Numbered from the stretch's first letter, positions 16,279-26,193 are shown. The stretch is 64,000 nt of DNA from Marivita sp051251565 (GCF_051251565.1 NZ_JBPOFB010000002.1:124001-188000); one strand, 5' to 3'. Program-made: numbers and translations. Notes: a model not told the origin generated them from the letters alone.

Positions 16279-19200
16279 ATGACCAAGTATGATGCGGATT
16301 GGGTTGCCGCCGAAGAAGCCAAGCGCAAATGGATGGCCGAGAATGGTCTCTATTCCGAAGAAGACGAACATTCGTCTTGCGGTGTCGGGCTTGTGGTCTC
16401 GTTGGATGGCAAGCCGTCCCGCAAGGTGGTTGATGCGGGCATTGATGCGCTCAAGGCGATCTGGCACCGGGGTGCTGTTGATGCCGATGGCAAGACCGGC
16501 GATGGCGCGGGCATTCACGTCCAGATCCCCGCACCGTTCTTTTACGACCAGATCGAGCGCACCGGCCACACGCCGCGTATGAACGAGCTGATGGCCGTTG
16601 GTCAGGTGTTCCTGCCCCGCACCGATTTCGGCGCGCAGGAAACCTGCCGGACCATTGTGGAAACCGAAGTGCTGCGCATGGGGTATTACATCTATGGCTG
16701 GCGGCATGTGCCGGTGGCTGTGGGATGTTTGGGCGAAAAGGCCAATGCGACCCGTCCCGAGATCGAACAGATCCTGATCTCGAACTCCAAGGGTGTGGAC
16801 GAGGAAACATTCGAGCGCGAGCTTTACGTGATCCGTCGTCGGATCGAAAAAGCGGCGGCTGGCGCGGGCGTTGGTCAGCTATATATCGCGTCGCTGTCGT
16901 GTCGCTCGATCATCTACAAGGGCATGATGCTCGCCGAGCAGGTCGCAGAGTTTTATCCCGATCTTCAGGACGAACGCTTCGAGAGCGCGTTTGCGATCTA
17001 TCACCAGCGCTATTCCACCAACACCTTCCCGCAGTGGTGGTTGGCGCAGCCCTTCCGCATGCTGGCCCATAACGGCGAGATCAACACGCTCAAGGGCAAT
17101 GTCAATTGGATGAAGAGCCACGAGATCCGCATGGCGTCGGGCGCATTCGGCGACATGGCCGAGGATATCAAGCCGATCATCGCCAATGGCGCTTCGGATT
17201 CCGCCGCTCTGGACGCAGTGTTCGAAGTGTTGGTCCGCGCGGGGCGCAATGCGCCAATGGCGAAAACCATGTTGATCCCGGAATCGTGGTCCAAGCAGGC
17301 AATCGAGCTGCCCGAGGCGTGGCGCGATATGTATTCTTATTGCAATTCCGTGATGGAGCCGTGGGACGGCCCTGCCGCGCTGGCCATGACCGATGGTCGT
17401 TGGGTTTGCGCTGGGCTTGACCGTAACGGTCTGCGTCCGATGCGTTATGTCGTGACGGGTGACGGCCTGCTGATCGCTGGCTCTGAGGCCGGTATGGTGC
17501 CGATTGACGAAGGCACCGTGCGCGAAAAAGGCGCGCTTGGACCGGGGCAGTTGTTGGCGGTCGATATGCAGGAAGGCAAGCTGTACCACGACGTTGAGAT
17601 CAAGAACAAATTGGCTGCCAGCCAGCCGTTCGGCGAATGGGTCGGCAAGATCAACGAGCTTGACGAAGAGCTGGGCCGCGTGACCGAGACGCCTTTGTAC
17701 GAGGGTGCTGAACTGCGTCGTCGCCAGATCGCGGCGGGGTATACGATTGAAGAGCTGGAACAGATCCTCGCGCCGATGGCCGAGGACGGCAAGGAAACGC
17801 TGGCGTCGATGGGCGATGACACACCGTCGGCTGTTCTGTCCAAGAAGTACCGTCCGCTTTCGCATTATTTCCGCCAGAACTTCAGCCAGGTGACGAACCC
17901 GCCGATTGATTCCTTGCGCGAATTCCGTGTGATGAGCCTCAAGACGCGTTTTGGAAACCTCAAGAACGTGCTGGACGAGTCGAGCGCACAGACCGAGATT
18001 CTGGTGCTGGACAGCCCGTTTGTCGGCAATACGCAGTTCAAGGAACTGGCCAACCATTTCAACGCCGGTCTTTGCGAGATCGACTGTACCTTCCCGGCAG
18101 ACGCAGGGCAGGGCGCGTTGCAGGTTGCTCTGGAGCGGGTGCGCTCTGAGGCGGAAGACGCGGTGCGGTCCGGTGCGGGGCACATCACCCTCACAGATGA
18201 GTATTGCGGCGAAGGCAAAGTGGCGATGCCGATGATCCTTGCCACCAGCGCCGTGCACAGTCACCTGACCCGCAAGGGTTTGCGGACCTTCTGTTCGATC
18301 AACGTGCGGTCCGCCGAATGTATCGACCCGCATTACTTTGCCGTGCTCATCGGCGCAGGTGCGACCGTGGTGAACGCCTATCTGGCCGAAGATTCGCTGA
18401 ATGACCGGATCAGCCGGGGTCTGCTCGACCTGACGCTGACCGAGGCGGTTGCCAAGTACCGTGAAGCGGTGGACCAAGGCTTGCTCAAGATCATGTCGAA
18501 GATGGGGATTTCGGTTATCTCGTCTTATCGCGGTGGTCTGAACTTTGAGGCCGTGGGCCTGAGCCGTGCCATGTGTGCCGAATACTTCCCCGGTATGCTC
18601 AGCCGTATTTCGGGCATTGGTCTGAACGGGCTTCAGCGCAAGGCAGAGGAAATCCATGCGCTTGGCTTCCGCGGTGGTCAGGACGTGTTGCCCATCGGTG
18701 GGTTCTACAAGGCGCGCAAATCGGGTGAGACGCACGCGTGGGGCGCGCAGACGATGCATCTGATGCAGATGGCCTGCAACAAAGCGTCGTATGAGATTTG
18801 GAAGACTTATTCAAAAGCGATGCAGGCGAACCCGCCAATCCATCTGCGTGACCTTTTGGCGATCAAGCCTTTGGGTGAACCGATCCCGCTTGAGCAGGTG
18901 GAATCGATCACCAGCATCCGCAAGCGGTTCGTGACACCGGGCATGTCGCTGGGTGCGTTGTCGCCCGAGGCGCACAAAACGCTGAACGTGGCAATGAACC
19001 GGATTGGGGCCAAGTCCGACAGTGGTGAAGGTGGCGAAGATCCGGCGCATTTCGTGCCAGAGCCGAATGGCGACAACCCATCTGCGAAGATCAAGCAGGT
19101 GGCGTCTGGCCGGTTCGGTGTGACCGCCGAATATCTGAACCAGTGTGAAGAGCTTGAGATCAAGGTCGCACAGGGCGCCAAGCCCGGTGAGGGTGGTCAG

Positions 19201-20817
19201 CTTCCGGGGATGAAGGTCACCGACCTGATCGCCCGTTTGCGCCATTCGACCAAGGGCGTGACGCTGATCTCGCCGCCGCCGCACCACGATATCTATTCGA
19301 TCGAAGACCTTGCGCAGTTGATCTACGACCTCAAGCAGATCAACCCGCGCTGCAAGGTGACGGTGAAGCTGGTTGCGTCTTCGGGCGTTGGCACGATTGC
19401 TGCTGGTGTGGCAAAGGCCAAGGCGGATGTGATCCTGATTTCCGGCCACAATGGTGGCACAGGTGCATCGCCTGCAACGTCGATCAAATACGCCGGTTTG
19501 CCATGGGAAATGGGTCTGACCGAGGCGCATCAGGTTCTGTCGATGAACAAGCTGCGGGACCGCGTGACCTTGCGGACCGATGGGGGTTTGCGCACCGGGC
19601 GCGACATCGTCATGGCTGCGATGCTGGGGGCCGAAGAATACGGCATCGGCACAGCGGCACTGATCGCGATGGGCTGTATCATGGTCCGTCAGTGCCAGTC
19701 GAACACTTGCCCCGTCGGTGTGTGTACGCAGGACGAAGACCTGCGCGCCAAGTTCACCGGCAACGCGGACAAGGTTGTGAACCTCATCACCTTCTACGCG
19801 CAGGAAGTGCGGGATGTGCTGGCGTCCATCGGGGCCAAGTCTTTGGAAGAGGTGATTGGGCGCGCGGATCTGTTGTCGCAAGTGTCGCGCGGATCGGATC
19901 ACCTTGATGATCTGGACCTCAACCCGCTTTTGATCCGGGTCGATGGGTCGGACGAGATCGTCTATGACCGCAACCGCCCGCGCAATCCGGTGCCGGATAC
20001 GCTTGATGCGGAAATCGTGCGCGACGCGGCGCGGTTCCTCGAAGACGGTGAAAAGATGCAGCTGTCCTACGCTGTGCAGAATACGCACCGGACGGTGGGC
20101 ACCCGGACATCATCGCACATCGTGCGCAAGTTCGGGATGCGCAACGCGTTGCAGCCGAACCACCTCACGGTCAAGCTAACCGGCTCTGCGGGCCAATCTT
20201 TGGGCGCGTTTGCCGCTCCGGGGCTGAAACTCGAAGTGTCGGGAGATGCAAACGATTATGTCGGCAAGGGTCTGTCGGGCGGCACCATCGTGGTGCGTCC
20301 GCCAATGATGTCCCCGCTGGTAGCAGCCGAGAACACGATCATCGGCAACACCGTGCTTTATGGGGCGACCGACGGCTACCTCTTTGCGGCCGGTCGCGCG
20401 GGCGAACGCTTTGCGGTGCGGAACTCGGGCGCCAAAGTGGTGGTCGAGGGATGTGGATCGAACGGGTGTGAATACATGACCGGCGGTGTTGCGGTGATCC
20501 TTGGCAGCATCGGGGCCAACTTTGGTGCGGGCATGACCGGCGGGATGGCGTATCTGTATGACCCCGAAGGCAAGGCACAGGCGATCATGAATATGGAAAG
20601 CCTTGTGACCTGTCCGGCCACTGTGGACCATTGGGTTGACCAGCTGAAAGGTCTGATCGAACGCCATGTCGAGGAAACCATGAGCCGCAAGGCGCAAGAC
20701 ATCTTGCAGCATTGGGATCTCGAACTGGGCAACTTCCTTCAGGTCTGCCCGAAAGAGATGCTGGACAAGATCAAGCACCCTCTGTGGATCGAAAAGACAG
20801 CCGTTCCGGCCGAGTGA
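16279..20817 (+). CDS. gltB: Glutamate synthase (NADPH) large subunit
   Basis: 1512 residues. The class-II glutaminase nucleophile is Cys34 in HSSCGVGLV, exposed after removal of a 33-residue propeptide. The central and FMN-binding synthase domains follow, with ISGHNGGTGASPATSIKYAG. The [3Fe-4S] cysteines are in CIMVRQCQSNTCPVGVC, and the C-terminal beta-helix is glycine-rich (GGTIVVRPP, GCGSNGCEYMTGG). It makes two glutamates from glutamine and 2-oxoglutarate. The 68-bp gap after gltD holds no terminator; a strong terminator follows. Confidence 0.98.
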   Translation: MTKYDADWVAAEEAKRKWMAENGLYSEEDEHSSCGVGLVVSLDGKPSRKVVDAGIDALKAIWHRGAVDADGKTGDGAGIHVQIPAPFFYDQIERTGHTPRMNELMAVGQVFLPRTDFGAQETCRTIVETEVLRMGYYIYGWRHVPVAVGCLGEKANATRPEIEQILISNSKGVDEETFERELYVIRRRIEKAAAGAGVGQLYIASLSCRSIIYKGMMLAEQVAEFYPDLQDERFESAFAIYHQRYSTNTFPQWWLAQPFRMLAHNGEINTLKGNVNWMKSHEIRMASGAFGDMAEDIKPIIANGASDSAALDAVFEVLVRAGRNAPMAKTMLIPESWSKQAIELPEAWRDMYSYCNSVMEPWDGPAALAMTDGRWVCAGLDRNGLRPMRYVVTGDGLLIAGSEAGMVPIDEGTVREKGALGPGQLLAVDMQEGKLYHDVEIKNKLAASQPFGEWVGKINELDEELGRVTETPLYEGAELRRRQIAAGYTIEELEQILAPMAEDGKETLASMGDDTPSAVLSKKYRPLSHYFRQNFSQVTNPPIDSLREFRVMSLKTRFGNLKNVLDESSAQTEILVLDSPFVGNTQFKELANHFNAGLCEIDCTFPADAGQGALQVALERVRSEAEDAVRSGAGHITLTDEYCGEGKVAMPMILATSAVHSHLTRKGLRTFCSINVRSAECIDPHYFAVLIGAGATVVNAYLAEDSLNDRISRGLLDLTLTEAVAKYREAVDQGLLKIMSKMGISVISSYRGGLNFEAVGLSRAMCAEYFPGMLSRISGIGLNGLQRKAEEIHALGFRGGQDVLPIGGFYKARKSGETHAWGAQTMHLMQMACNKASYEIWKTYSKAMQANPPIHLRDLLAIKPLGEPIPLEQVESITSIRKRFVTPGMSLGALSPEAHKTLNVAMNRIGAKSDSGEGGEDPAHFVPEPNGDNPSAKIKQVASGRFGVTAEYLNQCEELEIKVAQGAKPGEGGQLPGMKVTDLIARLRHSTKGVTLISPPPHHDIYSIEDLAQLIYDLKQINPRCKVTVKLVASSGVGTIAAGVAKAKADVILISGHNGGTGASPATSIKYAGLPWEMGLTEAHQVLSMNKLRDRVTLRTDGGLRTGRDIVMAAMLGAEEYGIGTAALIAMGCIMVRQCQSNTCPVGVCTQDEDLRAKFTGNADKVVNLITFYAQEVRDVLASIGAKSLEEVIGRADLLSQVSRGSDHLDDLDLNPLLIRVDGSDEIVYDRNRPRNPVPDTLDAEIVRDAARFLEDGEKMQLSYAVQNTHRTVGTRTSSHIVRKFGMRNALQPNHLTVKLTGSAGQSLGAFAAPGLKLEVSGDANDYVGKGLSGGTIVVRPPMMSPLVAAENTIIGNTVLYGATDGYLFAAGRAGERFAVRNSGAKVVVEGCGSNGCEYMTGGVAVILGSIGANFGAGMTGGMAYLYDPEGKAQAIMNMESLVTCPATVDHWVDQLKGLIERHVEETMSRKAQDILQHWDLELGNFLQVCPKEMLDKIKHPLWIEKTAVPAE

Positions 20818-20836
20818 CGCGCATGAAATGACTGAA

Positions 20837-20865
20837 AAGCCCGGCCAGTGCGCCGGGCTTTTTTT
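20837..20865 (+). terminator. Rho-independent terminator of gltDB
   Basis: AAGCCCGG (20837-20844) pairs with CCGGGCTT (20853-20860), followed by a run of Ts to 20865. It lies 19 bp after the gltB stop. Confidence 0.92.
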
Positions 20866-20939
20866 GTGTCTTGGGGGCCGCGCCCGGATGTTCTGCATCC
20901 AACGATTGCACGCCAGAGCAGATGAACCGCATGCTGCGA

Positions 20940-21272
20940 TTAGGGTAGGACGGACAGCATTGCAAACGCGGTGGGCAGTATCGCTGCCACCAAGAACGCA
21001 AGAGCACGGCGATGCGCAAGCCGCACCCACCCGCCGGCCAAAAGGCCAAGCCCCAGCATCAGGGCGGGCAAGGCAATCGCGCCTGTCATGGCGATGGCAA
21101 GCCAGGGTTCGGTCAGCTGCGTCCGGGTCAACAACCACAGGGTCAACGCCGCCACCAATGCAGCACCCGTTGTGCCAAGGCCACTGACAACTGCTTGGCG
21201 CGGCAGCGTGAACCAACGCGCGAAAACCAGGCCAGTCAGGTAGAATCCGCAATAGAGCATGATCAACAGCAT
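20940..21272 (-). CDS. Small hydrophobic membrane protein, unknown function
   Basis: 110 residues with three or four predicted membrane helices (LIMLYCGFYLTGLVFA, AALVAALTLWLL, AIALPALMLGLGLLAGG, ALAFLVAAILPTAFAML). No ribosome-binding site is strong, and a second ATG lies four codons in. I do not recognise a family. The amphipathic charge pattern (PRQ, RTQ, RLAHRR at loop ends) supports a real membrane protein rather than a shadow frame. It is divergent from mtgA. Confidence 0.55.
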   Translation of the reverse strand: MLLIMLYCGFYLTGLVFARWFTLPRQAVVSGLGTTGAALVAALTLWLLTRTQLTEPWLAIAMTGAIALPALMLGLGLLAGGWVRLAHRRALAFLVAAILPTAFAMLSVLP

Positions 21273-21400
21273 GGCCCGGTCTTGCCAGTTGTGGCGCGAA
21301 AGTAAACCGTTTCACGGTATTGCCTTTGTCGCGCCGCGCTTGAACCGGATTCGGGCATTATGGCCTGCGGCACACAGAACCAGTGAAGGTGTTTTCCTGG

Positions 21401-22213
21401 ATGACGGTTGCCCCTAATATGACCGCGATGGCAGGCGAAAAATCCAAATCACCGTCACAGCAGGGTCCACGGCTCGACAAGCCCAAGGCCAAGCGTGCGC
21501 GCAAGACCAAAGCCCCTACTTTCGTGGACCGCGTTCTTGCGCCCTATCGCTGGGTGGTGAAGTGGAGCCTGCGTTTGATGCTCGCGCTTGGGGTACTGAT
21601 GCTTGTGGTGGTTGGCCTGTTTGGGGTCCTGCCTCCACCCACGACCCATACGATGTGGTCCGAGGGGCGCAGGTTGGGTGCGCCGGTGGATCAGATTTGG
21701 GTCGATGTTGATCAGATCGCGCCGGTCATGCTGCGCTCGGCCGTGGCGGCGGAAGATGCGAATTTCTGCCTGCATTGGGGCTTTGACGTGCAGGCGATCC
21801 AGGCCGCGATCGAGGCAGGGGGCGCACGCGGGGCCTCTACCATTTCGCAGCAGGTGGTCAAGAACGTGTTTCTCTGGCAGCACCGCTCGTGGGTGCGCAA
21901 AGGCTTGGAGGCGGTTCTGACCCCGGTGTCCGAGGCGATGTGGTCCAAACGGCGTATCCTTGAGCTTTATCTCAATGTTGCGGAATTTGACGAAGGCGTG
22001 TTTGGCGTGCAGGCCGCCGCTGTGCATTATTTTGGTGTCGATGCCAGCGATCTGAGCGCGTCGCAGGCCGCGCGTCTGGCCGCGGTTCTGCCGTCGCCCA
22101 AGACCCGGTCTGCCTCAAACCCGAGCAATGCGGTGGAGCGCCGCGCGCGGTCTATCCGAAGCGGGGCCGAGACGATTAATCAGGATGGGCGCGCTGCGTG
22201 TTTCCAGAAATGA
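21401..22213 (+). CDS. mtgA: Monofunctional peptidoglycan glycosyltransferase MtgA
   Basis: 270 residues from ATG 21401; GTG 21383 and ATG 21428 are alternatives. A basic cytoplasmic tail leads to one membrane helix (LMLALGVLMLVVVGLFGVL) and a GT51 domain. The catalytic glutamate is in AVAAEDANFCLHWGFD, and GASTISQQVVKNVFLW is the second family motif, followed by KRRILELYLNVAEF. It polymerises lipid II glycan strands in the periplasm. No transpeptidase domain is present. Confidence 0.94.
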   Translation: MTVAPNMTAMAGEKSKSPSQQGPRLDKPKAKRARKTKAPTFVDRVLAPYRWVVKWSLRLMLALGVLMLVVVGLFGVLPPPTTHTMWSEGRRLGAPVDQIWVDVDQIAPVMLRSAVAAEDANFCLHWGFDVQAIQAAIEAGGARGASTISQQVVKNVFLWQHRSWVRKGLEAVLTPVSEAMWSKRRILELYLNVAEFDEGVFGVQAAAVHYFGVDASDLSASQAARLAAVLPSPKTRSASNPSNAVERRARSIRSGAETINQDGRAACFQK

Positions 22214-22335
22214 CCCCCCGCTGGTGAGACGAAAACCGCGCGTCTGGGATTAAACCGGCGCTGGGCCATTGTATTGCGAGGCACTTCGCGGCAATGAGAG
22301 ACTGTCTGACCCACCATTTTCTGGATCCGTTTCGC

Positions 22336-23001
22336 ATGGCCAAGTTGTATCATGTCCCTTTGTCTCCGTTCTGCCGGAAGGTGCGCCTGAGCCTCGCAGA
22401 AAAGAAGATCGAGTGTGAATTGATCGAGGAAAGATACTGGGAAAAAGACCCGGATTTCCTGCGTCGCAATCCGGCAGCCAAGGTTCCGGTTCTCAAGATC
22501 GACGGGCGCACGATGTCCGAAAGCGCCGCGATCTGCGAATACCTCGAAGAAAAATACCCCGCGCCGCCGCTGATGCCCCGGTCGCTTGAATCGCGCTACG
22601 AGGTGCGGCGTCTGGTTGGGTGGTTCGACGACAAGTTCCACAATGAGGTCACGTCAAAGCTCTTGTATGAGCGGGTCAACAAGAAGGTGACCAAGCAAGG
22701 CTTCCCAGATAGTGGCAACGTCAAAGCCGGTGCCAAGGCGATCAAGTACCATCTTGATTACATGGCGTGGTTGCTCGATCACCGCCGTTGGCTTGCCGGG
22801 GACACGATGAGCCTTGCCGATTTTGCCGCTGCTGCGCATCTGTCGTCGCTGGATTATATCCGCGATGTGGATTGGAACCGCAGCGATGCGGTCAAGGATT
22901 GGTACGCGAAAATAAAATCGCGGCCTGCATTCCGGTCGATCCTTGCCGATCAGGTGCCGGGTTTTCCACAGCCGCCACATTATGCTGATCTCGATTTTTG
23001 A
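22336..23001 (+). CDS. Glutathione S-transferase family protein
   Basis: 221 residues from ATG 22336 (MAKLYHVPLSPFCRKV); a 14-residue upstream extension looks unrelated. The thioredoxin-like N-terminal domain has the SPFCRK active-site region, the cis-proline in AAKVPVLKIDG and the glutathione contact SESAAICEYLEEKYP. The helical C-terminal domain includes SLADFAAAAHLSSLDY. The substrate is unknown. The CxxK-like SPFCRK pattern fits bacterial GSTs with a cysteine or serine catalytic residue. Confidence 0.88.
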   Translation: MAKLYHVPLSPFCRKVRLSLAEKKIECELIEERYWEKDPDFLRRNPAAKVPVLKIDGRTMSESAAICEYLEEKYPAPPLMPRSLESRYEVRRLVGWFDDKFHNEVTSKLLYERVNKKVTKQGFPDSGNVKAGAKAIKYHLDYMAWLLDHRRWLAGDTMSLADFAAAAHLSSLDYIRDVDWNRSDAVKDWYAKIKSRPAFRSILADQVPGFPQPPHYADLDF

Positions 23002-23006
23002 GGTCA

Positions 23007-23090
23007 GTCGGATTTTTCTGACGAAAAACCCGACATTGGGGGGCCAGCCCCCCAAGCCCCCCGAGGTATTTTGTGCCCAAAGAAGCCTGG
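23007..23090. repeat. Intergenic GC-rich hairpin element with GTATTTT...AGAAG tail
   Basis: A hairpin GTCG..TTTTTC/GAAAAA..CGAC (23007-23034) is followed by a perfect stem TTGGGGGG (23036-23043) / CCCCCCAA (23048-23055). Then comes CCCCCCGAGGTATTTTG and CAAAGAAG (to 23084). A related element lies at 38981-39031, and the tail alone at 10336-10355. It resembles a dispersed intergenic element I recall from Rhodobacterales genomes; its function is unknown. Confidence 0.5.
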
Positions 23091-23097
23091 CTGTGTC

Positions 23098-24156
23098 ATG
23101 GATCTGACGGAACGCATAAAGGATCAGGCTGTGACCGAAGGCTTTTCGGTCTGTCGCATCTGTCGCCCTTGGGATGTTCCCGAAGTACCCACGCGGCTGC
23201 GTGCGTTTCTAGATGCTGGTTATCAGGGTCAGATGGGCTGGCTTGAGGACCGAGCGCAGTGGCGCGCTGCGCCGCAGGTGCTTTGGCCCGAGGCGAAATC
23301 GGTGATCATGCTGGCCGAGAACTATGGCCCTGAGCATGATCCGCTGGATGTGTTGGCGCACCACGAGCGTGCGGCGATTTCCGTATATGCGCAGAACCGC
23401 GATTATCATGATGTGGTCAAGAAGCGACTCAAGCGGTTGGCACGCTGGCTGATTGATCAGGCAGGTGGCGAGGTTAAGGTGTTTGTCGATACCGCGCCTG
23501 TGCCCGAAAAAGCATTGGGGCAAGCGGCTGGGCTGGGCTGGCAGGGCAAACATACGAACCTTGTGTCACGAGAGCTTGGGTCATGGTTTTTCATCGGCTC
23601 GGTGTTCACGACGCTGGATTTGGACACGGATGCGGCAGAGGTCGACCATTGCGGATCGTGCCGGGCCTGTCTGGATGTCTGCCCGACTGATGCGTTTCCG
23701 GAGCCGTACCGGTTGGACGCGCGGCGTTGCATTTCCTATCTGACGATTGAACATCACGGGCCTGTGGCCGAAAACCTGCGCGGATTGATGGGCAACCGGA
23801 TTTACGGCTGTGATGATTGTCTTGCCGTGTGTCCGTGGAACAAGTTTGCCAGCCGCGCAACCGAGATAAAATATCATGCGCGTGACGACCTGATGGCTCC
23901 GGACTTGGCGGAGCTGGCGTTGCTGGACGATGCGGCGTTCCGGGCGCGGTTCTCAGGGTCTCCGATCAAGCGGATCGGGCGCAACCGGTTTGTGCGCAAC
24001 GTTCTATATGCGATTGGCAATTCTGGTGCGCCACGGTTGCGGGGTGTCGCGCAGAGTTTGGTGGATGATCCCGATCCGACCGTTGCGGACGCCGCGCGTT
24101 GGGCCGTCCTGCGACTTGCCGATGTCGCAAACACACGGTCGGGCTCTGGCGACTAG
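23098..24156 (+). CDS. queG: Epoxyqueuosine reductase QueG
   Basis: 352 residues from ATG 23098 (MDLTERIKDQ). Two bacterial-ferredoxin-type [4Fe-4S] motifs are present, CGSCRACLDVCPTDAF and GCDDCLAVCPWNKFA, together with the family signatures DTAPVPEKALGQAAGLGWQGKHTN and the C-terminal GSPIKRIGRNRFVRNVLYAIGN. QueG uses cobalamin to reduce epoxyqueuosine to queuosine in tRNA anticodon position 34. No other queuosine genes are nearby. Confidence 0.96.
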   Translation: MDLTERIKDQAVTEGFSVCRICRPWDVPEVPTRLRAFLDAGYQGQMGWLEDRAQWRAAPQVLWPEAKSVIMLAENYGPEHDPLDVLAHHERAAISVYAQNRDYHDVVKKRLKRLARWLIDQAGGEVKVFVDTAPVPEKALGQAAGLGWQGKHTNLVSRELGSWFFIGSVFTTLDLDTDAAEVDHCGSCRACLDVCPTDAFPEPYRLDARRCISYLTIEHHGPVAENLRGLMGNRIYGCDDCLAVCPWNKFASRATEIKYHARDDLMAPDLAELALLDDAAFRARFSGSPIKRIGRNRFVRNVLYAIGNSGAPRLRGVAQSLVDDPDPTVADAARWAVLRLADVANTRSGSGD

Positions 24157-24183
24157 GCTAGGTCAGGTCCAGGAGGCGCGATT

Positions 24184-26193
24184 ATGGCGATATTATTGGG
24201 TGTGGACACGGGCGGCACATACACTGATGCGGTGTTGATGCGCGACGAAGATGCGGTGATCGCCAAAGCCAAGGCGCTGACCACGCGCCAGGATTTGGCA
24301 ATTGGCGTCGGGGCTGCGGTGCGCGCGGTACTGGACAGCTCGGGCATCGCGGCGTCCGAGATCGCTCTGGCGTCCCTGTCCACAACTTTGGCCACCAATG
24401 CGCTGGTCGAAGGACAGGGCGCGCGGGTGGCGCTGATCTATATCGGCTTTGCGGAAAAAGACCTTGCCGCGCAGGGATTGCGGGACGCGTTGGGCGATGA
24501 TCCGGTGTTCCTTGCCCAAGGCGGTCACACCCATGCCGGGTCCGAGGCGGCCGCTTTGGACGTGGTGGCGATCGCCGATTGGGCCGCCGCGCAGCATGTG
24601 TCCGCCTTTGCCATTGCGGCACAGTTCGGCACCCGCAACCCGGCGCATGAAATGGCGGCACGCGATGCGGTGCGCGCGGCAACGGGTCGTCCCGTGACCT
24701 GTTCGCACGAGCTTTCGGCCAAGCTGGGTGGACCAAAGCGCGCGCTGACAGCGGTGTTGAATGCGCGGTTGATCGGCTTGACGCATCGGTTGATCGGGCG
24801 GGCCGAAGGCGCGCTACGCGAACTGGGAATTGATGCGCCGCTGATGGTGGTGCGCGGGGACGGTGCGCTGATGTCGTCGGAACAGGCGCGCGAACGTCCG
24901 ATTGAAACCATTCTCAGCGGGCCTGCCGCGTCTATCGTTGGGGCGCGCTGGTTGACAGGCGCGGATCAGGCGCTGGTGTCGGATATCGGCGGCACAACAA
25001 CCGACATAGCCCTGTTGCGCGACGGGCGTCCGGTGATCGACCCTGAAGGCGCGCGGGTTGGTCCGCACCGCACGATGGTCGAGGCGGTCGCCATGCGCAC
25101 GCACGGTTTGGGCGGCGACAGCGAGGTGCATGTCTCGGATCAGGGGTTGGAAGCGTCGGTCACTCTGGGGCCGAAACGGGTTTTGCCAATTGCCCTGATC
25201 GCCGGGGACGCGCCTGAGATGGTGCACCGGGTGCTGGACGAGCAGCTTAACCGGGCTGTTCCGGGCGAATATGACGCGCGATTTGTGCGCCGTGTTCCGG
25301 GGCAGGATGACGTTGGGCTGCCAGAGCGGGCGCAGGCGGTGTTGGCGCGCGTGTCAGAGACGCCAAAGCCGGTGAGCGAGGTGTTGTCCTCGCGGCTTGA
25401 GGCGCAAGCGCTGCGGCTGTTGGTGTCGCGCGGGTTGGTCCAAATGGCCGGGCCTACGCCAACCGATGCGCTGCATGTGCTGGGGCGGTTTGCCCATTGG
25501 GACGCCGAAGCGTCGGACAAGGCGATGCGGCTTCTGGCGCGCAAACGCGGCGGGTCTGGCAACCGACATGCCGAAACAGCAGAGGCGATGGCGCAACAGA
25601 TCGTGGACGCCTTGACCCAAGCCACTGGAACCGCTTTGCTTGAGGCGGCGTTTGCGGCGGATGGGTTAGACGAAGTTGCGGCCCTTGCGCGGCATCCTCT
25701 GTTGTTTCGCGGCTTACGTGAAACGCCGGGATTGGTGCGGCTGACGGCAGCGTTGGGCGTGCCGGTTGTGGGGCTTGGGGCGTCGGCGCGGGTCAGCTAT
25801 CCGGCGGTGGGGGCGTGGCTCAATGCGGAAACGCTGTTGCCGGATCATGGTGATGTGGCCAATGCCATCGGGGCTGTGACCGGGCGGATACGAATGATGC
25901 GTGAAGGTATGGTGACAAGCCCCTCCGAGGGCCGTTTTCGTGCCTATATCGGCGAGGCGCCGCAGGTTTTCCCGGATGCACACACTGCAATGAATGCCCT
26001 GGAAGCAGTGCTGACAGCAGCGGCGCGTGCGGATGCCGAAGACGCAGGCGCAGAGTCGGTGCATCTGCATATCACGCGCGATATCAAGCAGGCCGAGATC
26101 GAGGCGCGCGAGATGTTTGTCGAGGCGCGCATCGTGGTCGAGGCAACAGGCCGACCTCGGATCGCCGCTCACGACGTGGCGACGGCCCTGTAA
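24184..26193 (+). CDS. Hydantoinase/oxoprolinase family protein, lone A-type subunit
   Basis: 669 residues with AGGAGG nine bases before ATG. It has the HyuA/ASKHA-type fold: N-terminal LGVDTGGTYTDAVLM, the middle ETILSGPAASIVGAR and SDIGGTTTDIALLRDGRPV, followed by the GPHRTMVEAV region. Family members hydrolyse 5-oxoproline, hydantoins or carboxylate acetone, usually paired with a B subunit. No B subunit is present within the window. The C-terminal third is unusual for HyuA and reads like a self-contained regulatory or substrate part. Substrate unknown. Confidence 0.8.
   Translation: MAILLGVDTGGTYTDAVLMRDEDAVIAKAKALTTRQDLAIGVGAAVRAVLDSSGIAASEIALASLSTTLATNALVEGQGARVALIYIGFAEKDLAAQGLRDALGDDPVFLAQGGHTHAGSEAAALDVVAIADWAAAQHVSAFAIAAQFGTRNPAHEMAARDAVRAATGRPVTCSHELSAKLGGPKRALTAVLNARLIGLTHRLIGRAEGALRELGIDAPLMVVRGDGALMSSEQARERPIETILSGPAASIVGARWLTGADQALVSDIGGTTTDIALLRDGRPVIDPEGARVGPHRTMVEAVAMRTHGLGGDSEVHVSDQGLEASVTLGPKRVLPIALIAGDAPEMVHRVLDEQLNRAVPGEYDARFVRRVPGQDDVGLPERAQAVLARVSETPKPVSEVLSSRLEAQALRLLVSRGLVQMAGPTPTDALHVLGRFAHWDAEASDKAMRLLARKRGGSGNRHAETAEAMAQQIVDALTQATGTALLEAAFAADGLDEVAALARHPLLFRGLRETPGLVRLTAALGVPVVGLGASARVSYPAVGAWLNAETLLPDHGDVANAIGAVTGRIRMMREGMVTSPSEGRFRAYIGEAPQVFPDAHTAMNALEAVLTAAARADAEDAGAESVHLHITRDIKQAEIEAREMFVEARIVVEATGRPRIAAHDVATAL

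Noticed and set aside
16879..18759. A minus-strand open frame of over 600 codons inside gltB
   Set aside because: It lies wholly within gltB, which is conserved over its full length; the protein is His/Arg-rich without domains, typical of an antisense shadow frame.
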